NCBI RefSeq assembly: GCF_002938435.1
Contig: NZ_POQT01000017.1
Span: 22,498 to 86,497 of the forward strand
Reading direction: 5' to 3'
DNA length: 64,000 nt
DNA from: Blastococcus saxobsidens
GTDB lineage: Bacteria; Actinomycetota; Actinomycetes; Mycobacteriales; Geodermatophilaceae
The notes beneath the pieces were generated by a model. It made no database searches, had not been told where the DNA came from, and saw only the letters and a list, made by a program, of their open reading frames with translations. Positions 59,162 to 64,000 of this stretch are shown in pieces. Each line of letters begins with the position of its first letter. Positions within the stretch are counted from its first letter, which is position 1. The translations under genes and the position numbers were made by a program.

Positions 59162-60057
59162 TCGAGAACTCCCTTGGGGGCGGCGTCGATACCCGGCAGG
59201 AGGGCGTTGGCCTCTGCCGAGGCATCGGACAGGACGACGACGTCGACCCGTCGGTTGATGGAGAGTGCGTTGGGGTCGGACTCGGGCACCAGTGGCCGGG
59301 TCGACGAGTAGCCGGTCGCGGTCAGGCGCCCCTCGGGGACGCCGTCGCCGGCCAGGTAGCGCACCACGGTGGTGGCACGGGTGGCCGACAGCTCCCAGTT
59401 CGACGGCCAGGGGCCGCCGCGGGTGACCGGCAGGTGGTTGGCGTGGCCCTCGACGCCGAGCTGGTTGGGCAACCCGGCGAGGGTGGGCGCGACGGCGCTG
59501 AGGATGGCCCGCCCCTCGGGGCGCAGCACCGCCTGCTCGGCGTCGAACAGCACCTGGTCGGCGACGATGTGCACCACCAGCCCGCGCTCGTCGATCTCGT
59601 ACCGGGCGGCGCCGGCGTACCCGGCGGCGACCAGCGCGGCCTCGATCCGGTCGCGGGCGGCAGCGAGATCGTCGTAGGCGGCCTTCGCCTCGGCGGCGAT
59701 GTTCTCGGCCCGCTGGAGCGCGGCCGCGGCGGCGGCCTGGTCGATCTGGGTTTGCTGCACGGTGGGGTCCGGCGGGATGACGGAGGCGATGTCGACCACG
59801 CCGGGCAGGCCGTCGAGCACCGAGCCCTCGGGGGTGGCCGCCGGCGTCACCGAGATGGGGGCGCCGAATGTGGCGGACAAGCCCTTGGCGAGCGCGGCGA
59901 ACTTCTGCTGGTCCACCTGGCTCATCGCGTAGAGGACGACGAAGGTCACGAGCAGCAGGGTCACCATGTCCGCGTAGGACACCAGCCACCGCTCGTGGTT
60001 CTCGTGCTCCTCCTCCTCGTGCTTCTTCGGCCGGCGGCGCCCGTTCCCGGTGCTCAC
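59158..60057 (-). CDS. motB: Flagellar motor protein MotB
   Basis: A 299-residue stator subunit that anchors MotA to peptidoglycan. The single helix carries the proton-binding Asp30 in VSYADMVTLLLVTFVVLYAM. The plug and linker follow. The C-terminal OmpA-like domain (about 150-290) has GHANHLPVTRG, NWELSATRATTVVRYL and RLTATGYSSTRP, which grip the cell wall. The Asp and OmpA motifs are intact, so it should be functional. It lies 28 bases after motA. Confidence 0.95.
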   Translation of the reverse strand: MSTGNGRRRPKKHEEEEHENHERWLVSYADMVTLLLVTFVVLYAMSQVDQQKFAALAKGLSATFGAPISVTPAATPEGSVLDGLPGVVDIASVIPPDPTVQQTQIDQAAAAAALQRAENIAAEAKAAYDDLAAARDRIEAALVAAGYAGAARYEIDERGLVVHIVADQVLFDAEQAVLRPEGRAILSAVAPTLAGLPNQLGVEGHANHLPVTRGGPWPSNWELSATRATTVVRYLAGDGVPEGRLTATGYSSTRPLVPESDPNALSINRRVDVVVLSDASAEANALLPGIDAAPKGVLE

Positions 60058-60085
60058 GACGCGGTCCCGGTGGCCGGCGGCGTGG

Positions 60086-60856
60086 TCACGCCGCCTCCTT
60101 GGCGAAGGAACCCGGCGGGACCAGCGAGGTCAGCTTCATCCGCACGGCGCGTGGGCTGGTGCCGGCCTGGATCTCGGTGATGCCCTCGACGAGCAGCTCC
60201 ATCTGCGCGGCCTGCAACTCGCTGACCCGGAGGATCTTGGCGCCCATCGGCAGGAACCAGAAGTTCGCGGCCATGACACCCCACAGGGTGGCGACGAAGG
60301 CTGCGGCGATCATCGGGCCGAGCGACTCGGGGTTGCTCAGGTTGGCCATGACGTTCATCAGGCCGACGATGCAGCCGACGATGCCGATGGTGGGGGCGTA
60401 GCCGCCCATCGCGTTCATGAACTTCGCGGCGACCTTGTCCTCGGACTTCTTGGCCGCGATCTCGCTCTCCAGGACCGCCCGCAGCTCCTCGGGGTCGGTG
60501 CCGTCGATGCCCATCTGCAGGCCGCGCCGCAGGAACGCGTCCTCGATCTGCTTGACCTGGGCCTCCAGTGCGAGCAGGCCCTCCTTGCGGGCCTTCTCCG
60601 CCAGCGACACCAGGGTCTGGATCTGCTCGGTCGGCGGCGGCACCTTGGCCGGCATCAGAGCCATCTTGAACCAGCCGGGCATCTTTTTGAGGTCGTCCGT
60701 CGTCTGGCTGGACATCGCCGCGCCGAATGTCGCGACGATGACCAGGATGATCGCCGGGAGGAATAGCAGCGACGTCGGGTCGGAGCCCTCCATGACCATG
60801 AAAGCCAGGAGGGCGGCCATCGAGACGACGAAGCCGATCAGGGTGGCTGGATCCAT
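60086..60856 (-). CDS. motA: Flagellar motor protein MotA
   Basis: A 256-residue stator subunit with four helices that forms the ion channel with MotB. Two helices open the protein (LIGFVVSMAALLAFMVM and LLFLPAIILVIVATFGAAM). The cytoplasmic loop that meets FliG contains LVSLAEKARKEGLLALE. The last two helices include the family Pro in AFVATLWGVMAANFWFLPM and GIVGCIVGLMNVMANL. It follows the flbD-like gene by three bases. Confidence 0.95.
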   Translation of the reverse strand: MDPATLIGFVVSMAALLAFMVMEGSDPTSLLFLPAIILVIVATFGAAMSSQTTDDLKKMPGWFKMALMPAKVPPPTEQIQTLVSLAEKARKEGLLALEAQVKQIEDAFLRRGLQMGIDGTDPEELRAVLESEIAAKKSEDKVAAKFMNAMGGYAPTIGIVGCIVGLMNVMANLSNPESLGPMIAAAFVATLWGVMAANFWFLPMGAKILRVSELQAAQMELLVEGITEIQAGTSPRAVRMKLTSLVPPGSFAKEAA

Positions 60857-60859
60857 GCG

Positions 60860-61141
60860 TCAGCGCTCCTCTCGGATCGGGAAGGGCACGACCGAGGAGT
60901 CGTTCGAGGACTGCTCCGGCACGGCGGTGCGGTAGGTGCCGCGGTCCATCTCGTAGGAGATGGCGAGGATCCCGGCGCGGTACTCCCGGATCTCCTGCAG
61001 CACCTCGTCGACGCTCTCGCGGACCACGTACTTCGTGCCGTCCACCAGGAAGGCGACCGTGTCGGGATGGCCCTCGACCTTCTCGATGAGGTCGGGGTTG
61101 AGCGCGAACTGGTCGCCGTTCAGGCGCGTCACACGGATCAC
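60860..61141 (-). CDS. FlbD-family flagellar protein
   Basis: A 93-residue protein of the small FlbD family, often found just before motA. The domain is VIRVTRLNGDQFALNPDLIE, then VEGHPDTVAFLVDGTKYVVRE, SVDEVLQEIREYRAGIL. The last 25 residues are an added polar tail. The GTG at 61141 is the first codon of the family core. Its promoter DNA holds a sigma-28-like sequence. Family function is unknown. It is the first gene after the flgE terminator. Confidence 0.85.
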   Translation of the reverse strand: MIRVTRLNGDQFALNPDLIEKVEGHPDTVAFLVDGTKYVVRESVDEVLQEIREYRAGILAISYEMDRGTYRTAVPEQSSNDSSVVPFPIREER

Positions 61142-61212
61142 GGGTGGTTCCTCTTGCTCGGTGTGGGGTGGGCGGGGGACGGACACGGACGGGGCGGGGA
61201 ACGGCACTGTTG

Positions 61213-61240
61213 TTAACGGCCCCTGGGCGTACTTCCTTGA
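61213..61240 (-). promoter_or_regulatory. Candidate sigma-28 (WhiG-like) flagellar promoter
   Basis: On the minus strand GCCGTTAA at 61220-61213 matches the sigma-28/WhiG -10 consensus GCCGATAA at seven of eight bases. TCAA at 61240-61237 lies 16 bases upstream in the -35 position (consensus TAAA, spacer 15). It is 72 bases before the flbD-like start. The match suggests a separate promoter for flbD-motAB and downstream genes. Confidence 0.5.
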
Positions 61241-61284
61241 GCCGAAAGCCGCTGGTCGGGGGCCCGGGAGGGCATGCGACGGAC

Positions 61285-61314
61285 GGCCCGGTCACCCTGA
61301 GGGGTGACCGGGCC
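61285..61314. terminator. Strong terminator after flgE
   Basis: Perfect 13-base arms (61285-61297 and 61302-61314) with a tgag loop, about 80 bases after the flgE stop on the minus strand. It splits the flagellar block into a hook part (fliK-flgD-flgE) and a motor/export part beginning with the flbD-like gene. Confidence 0.75.
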
Positions 61315-61353
61315 ATCGGTGGTGAAGTGCTGGAACGGCCTCGCTGCAGAGGC

Positions 61354-61380
61354 TCGCCCTGAGCCTGCGAAGGACGAGGG
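61354..61380. repeat. Copy of the common gccctgagcctg extragenic motif
   Basis: gccctgagcctgcgaaggac resembles the widespread actinobacterial intergenic motif built on ccctgagcctgtcgaaggg. A related form, centred on gagcgtgcgag, is the hairpin at 41451-41476. It lies just after flgE. Confidence 0.4.
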
Positions 61381-61396
61381 ACAGCGAGGTCCTTGT

Positions 61397-62629
61397 TCAG
61401 CGCTTGAGGTTGACCAGGTCCTGGAGGATCTCGTCGGAGGCGGTGATGACGCGGCTGTTGGCCTGGAAGCCGCGCTGGGCCACGATCAGGCCGGTGAACT
61501 CCTCGCTCAGGTCGACGTTCGACATCTCCAGCGCACCGGCATTCAGCACGCCGCGCCCGCCCTGGCCGGCCAGCCCCACCATGGCGGCGCCCGAGTTGTC
61601 CCCGACGCGGTAGGTCGAGTTGCCGGCCTTGGCCAGACCGCCGGGGTTGTTGAACGAGGCGAGGGCGAGCTGGCCCAGCGGCTGGCGCAGGCCGTTGGAG
61701 AAGACGCCCATGATCGTGCCGTCGTTGCCGAGGGTGAACGACTGCAGCGAACCCAGGGCGTAGCCGTCGGGCTTCGGGGCGGCCAGCGTGTTGGCGCCAC
61801 CGAACTGGGTGAGGCCCTGCAGGGTCATGGTCACCGGGTTGGTCCAACTGGGGTAACCGACCGGCGTGAACGGGGCGAGCGCGTAATCGGGCCCGGGGGG
61901 CGTGGTCAGGTTGCCCGCCGCATCGAAGACCAGGCCGGTGGCCGGCATCAGGACGGTGCCGTCGGCGTGCACGACGCTGACGTCCCAGGTGTTGTCGCCG
62001 GTCTTGGACAGGTTGTAGGCGACCTTCTGCAGCACGCCCTGGCTGTCGTACATGTCGGCGCCGAGCTGGTAGTCGGTGCCGGCGGGGACGTCGGAGGGCA
62101 GGTTGCCCTTGATCGAGCCGGCGGAGGTCGACGTCGGGTTGACCATCTGGCCGTAGGGCACCGAGAGTGGTCCGACCGGGCCGTTGGCGTTGACCGTGCC
62201 GTCCGGCTGGGCCATCCAGCCCTGCAGGATCGAGCCGTCCGGGGTGACGAGGTTGCCGTTGGCGTCGAAGTCGAAGGAGCCGGCGCGGGTGAACAGCTGC
62301 TCACCGCCCGGGCCCTGGACGACGAAGAACCCGTCGCCCTCGATCATGAAATCCGTCGAGCGGCCGGTGGACTGGGCGGCACCCTGGGTGAAGTTGGTCG
62401 TGATGGCGGCGAGCTTGGCGCCGAGGCCGACCTGGGCCGGGTTCGTGCCACCGCGGTCCGCGGCCGGCTGGCCACCGCCGCGCAGCACCTGCGACAGGGT
62501 GTCCTGGAAGACGGTCTGGCTGCCCTTGAAGCCGACGGTGTTGACGTTGGCGATGTTGTTGCTGGTGACGTCCATCTTGGTCTGGTGGGCACGCAGACCG
62601 GAGATGGCGGAGAACATGGAGCGGAGCAT
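61397..62629 (-). CDS. flgE: Flagellar hook protein FlgE
   Basis: A 410-residue hook subunit. The N-terminal rod-type motif is ISGLRAHQTKMDVTSNNIAN, followed by NTVGFKGSQTVFQDTLSQ. The D1 region has FMIEGDGFFVVQGPGGEQLF and GSFDFDANGNLVTPDGSILQ. The C-terminus closes with the coiled-coil-forming AGALEMSNVDLSEEFTGLIV and QRGFQANSRVITASDEIL. The ribosome site GGAGGG is good. A terminator follows the gene. Confidence 0.96.
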   Translation of the reverse strand: MLRSMFSAISGLRAHQTKMDVTSNNIANVNTVGFKGSQTVFQDTLSQVLRGGGQPAADRGGTNPAQVGLGAKLAAITTNFTQGAAQSTGRSTDFMIEGDGFFVVQGPGGEQLFTRAGSFDFDANGNLVTPDGSILQGWMAQPDGTVNANGPVGPLSVPYGQMVNPTSTSAGSIKGNLPSDVPAGTDYQLGADMYDSQGVLQKVAYNLSKTGDNTWDVSVVHADGTVLMPATGLVFDAAGNLTTPPGPDYALAPFTPVGYPSWTNPVTMTLQGLTQFGGANTLAAPKPDGYALGSLQSFTLGNDGTIMGVFSNGLRQPLGQLALASFNNPGGLAKAGNSTYRVGDNSGAAMVGLAGQGGRGVLNAGALEMSNVDLSEEFTGLIVAQRGFQANSRVITASDEILQDLVNLKR

Positions 62630-62689
62630 CGGGGGATTCCCTCCGGGGTGGGGTCGCTGATCGGGGGCGCGGGTCCGGCCCGCGATGGG

Positions 62690-63109
62690 TTACGCCTTGC
62701 CGACGTGGGTGATGCGGCCGAGCGGCACCTGGCGGCCGTCGACGGTGGCGACGGCCTCGACCTTGTCGGAGCCCAGGCGCACCGAGGAGACGACGCCCGT
62801 GGCGGCGGCCCCGCTGTCGTCGGTGTAGGTGACGGTCTGGCCGACCATCGCCCCGGCGCTGCTGGACCGCTGCAGCGCCAGCATCGAGGCGTTCTGCTTC
62901 GCGATCTCCTGCAGCTTCTCCACCTGCGTGAAGGTCGCCGTCTGCGACATCATCTGGTTGGTGTCCGCCGGGTTGCTGGGGTCCTGGAACTTCATCTGGG
63001 CGACCAGCAGCCTGAGGAAGGTGTCCTTCCCCATCTGGTCGCCGCGGTCCACGGTCGTCGTGGCGGTGTTCGTGGCGACGGGTGCGGCACCGCTCACTGC
63101 GTCCGGCAT
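62690..63109 (-). CDS. flgD: Flagellar hook assembly protein FlgD
   Basis: A 139-residue hook cap protein. The conserved N-terminal part contains GKDTFLRLLVAQMKFQDPSN and MMSQTATFTQVEKLQEI. It then has a short beta segment (MVGQTVTYTDDSG, then VSSVRLGSDKVEAVATVDG). E. coli FlgD is 231 residues; here the Fn3-like insert is absent, so this is the compact form. It lies 60 bases before flgE and 18 bases after fliK. Confidence 0.92.
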   Translation of the reverse strand: MPDAVSGAAPVATNTATTTVDRGDQMGKDTFLRLLVAQMKFQDPSNPADTNQMMSQTATFTQVEKLQEIAKQNASMLALQRSSSAGAMVGQTVTYTDDSGAAATGVVSSVRLGSDKVEAVATVDGRQVPLGRITHVGKA

Positions 63110-63127
63110 CGGTCGTCGGCCTCCTTC

Positions 63128-64000
63128 TCAGACGCGCACGTCCACGCCGGACGACGTGGATCGATTCGTGGGCCGGGTGGGCCCTTCTCCGCTATCGGCA
63201 GTCCGACCCCCCGACCGTGACCGTTCGCCGGTCTGGTTCGACTGGGCAGCGCGATCGCCGGCCTGCTGCTGGGCCTGCTGCTGGGCCTGCTGCTCGGCGG
63301 CGTGCTTGGCCAGCCACGACCCCCCGGTGTCGGCGTCGACCTCGACGCGGGACGGGCTGAGGCCGGCCGCCTCCAGGTCGCGGCGCAGCTCGGGCAGGGC
63401 GTCGATCAGCGCCGCCCGGCCCATGTCGTGCGCTCCGCGCAGCTGCAGGTCCAGGCTGCCCTGGTGGACGGTCACCTGGACCTCGACCGGGCCGAGGTTC
63501 TCCGGGGTGAGGACCAGGGTCATGGTGTGCGAACCGTTGCCGGCGCTGCTGAGCAGGGCGACCTGGCGTGACACCTGGCCGGAGACCGGCTGCGTGGCCG
63601 CGGTCCCGGTCGCCGCGTCGGGCCCGCCGACGGTGACCGCCGGGCTCGTGGCCGGGACGCCCGGTGCCGTCGTCGCGGCGGTGGGCACGGCGTCGGGGGC
63701 GTCGGTCGGGACCTCGGCGGGCGCCCCGACGGCCGGGGCGGGCGTGCCGTGCGGATCGGCCTCGGCGCCGGGTCCGCCGTCGCCCGGCTGCCCGGCGGTG
63801 GCGACGACCGTCACCAGGTCGGCCGCCGGTGCTTCGGCGCCCGGCACGCCGGCGGGGGGCGTCCCGTCAGTGGGTGGTGGTGGCAGCGGCTGCCCGCCAG
63901 CGGCGCCGGGCGCTGCCGGTGGGTCGACCAGGGCCGGGAGCTGCACCGCGGGGACGGGCGCGGTCGACGGTGCCCCCGGTGTGGCGCCACCGGCCCGCTC
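63128..64000 (-). CDS. fliK: Flagellar hook-length control protein FliK, 5' partial
   Basis: The C-terminal 290 residues of FliK; the frame runs open off the right edge, so the start lies outside. The visible N-part is Pro/Ala/Gly/Thr-rich, as expected for the molecular-ruler region. The conserved hook-length domain is clear: MTLVLTPENLGPVEVQVTVH, then LDLQLRGAHDMGRAALIDAL and RRDLEAAGLSPSRVEVD. A Gln-rich stretch (EQQAQQQAQQQAGDRA) and a polar tail follow. It is the first gene seen in the block. Confidence 0.9.
   Translation of the reverse strand, partial: ERAGGATPGAPSTAPVPAVQLPALVDPPAAPGAAGGQPLPPPPTDGTPPAGVPGAEAPAADLVTVVATAGQPGDGGPGAEADPHGTPAPAVGAPAEVPTDAPDAVPTAATTAPGVPATSPAVTVGGPDAATGTAATQPVSGQVSRQVALLSSAGNGSHTMTLVLTPENLGPVEVQVTVHQGSLDLQLRGAHDMGRAALIDALPELRRDLEAAGLSPSRVEVDADTGGSWLAKHAAEQQAQQQAQQQAGDRAAQSNQTGERSRSGGRTADSGEGPTRPTNRSTSSGVDVRV

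Overview
The window is high-GC DNA, dense with genes, from a flagellated mycothiol-producing actinobacterium. The best guess is Geodermatophilaceae (Blastococcus, Geodermatophilus or Modestobacter type). This rests on the eno-ftsB-DUF501-ppx block, the mycothiol conjugate amidase Mca, a mycoredoxin, many GTG starts, and several genes whose -10-like hexamer lies only 6-7 bases before the start codon, which suggests leaderless mRNAs. No insertion sequence, prophage or CRISPR array was found. Product names come from reading motifs, not from a database search.

Layout. Bases 1-5350 hold a partial MscS channel and a housekeeping run (enolase, FtsB-like, DUF501, Ppx/GppA, family 5 uracil-DNA glycosylase). 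Bases 5351-8860 hold a broken alpha/beta hydrolase, an odd tRNA with a UAA anticodon, and a TetR/MMPL efflux pair with a palindromic operator. Bases 8900-24830 are mixed metabolism: a Bax inhibitor-1 protein, a thiolase, an SGNH hydrolase, DUF2252, a MoxR-ATPase/VWA pair with a GNAT enzyme, threonine deaminase, a DrrAB-type ABC exporter, an M3 peptidase and a DUF5996 protein. Bases 24970-29000 hold an RNHCP zinc protein, GreA, Mca and two exported proteins.

Bases 29149-33840 form a redox/stress group: a disulfide-reductase-like flavoprotein without the usual catalytic His, a mycoredoxin gene broken by an amber codon, an AhpD-like protein, a cysteine hydrolase, and a Crp/Fnr regulator without cysteines whose upstream region carries a cluster of inverted half-sites. 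Bases 33838-40110 hold a TVP38 protein, a DUF427 protein, and a minus-strand group in which a VKOR-like protein, an Asp-nucleophile alpha/beta hydrolase, a DehI-family protein and a HAD type II protein follow each other, the first three with overlapping ends. That gives three unrelated dehalogenase-type folds side by side. WrbA lies just upstream. Bases 40150-47490 hold a geranylgeranyl reductase-like enzyme, a PAQR/hemolysin III protein, a cis-prenyltransferase, a DUF885 peptidase, a PIN-PhoH protein and a decayed DUF559-like gene.

From 47562 to the right edge the minus strand is a flagellar block. In transcription order it reads fliK, flgD, flgE, terminator, flbD-like, motA, motB, fliL, fliM, fliN, fliO, fliP, fliQ, fliR, flhB, flhA, an oversized FlhF-like gene and a small membrane protein. 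It builds the export gate (FlhA, FlhB, FliPQR, FliO), the switch (FliM, FliN), the stator (MotA, MotB, FliL) and the hook (FlgD, FlgE, FliK). Two parts are unusual: the FlhF-like protein has lost its GTP-binding motifs, and FliM lacks the usual N-terminal CheY-binding peptide. Large perfect inverted repeats lie in several intergenic gaps.
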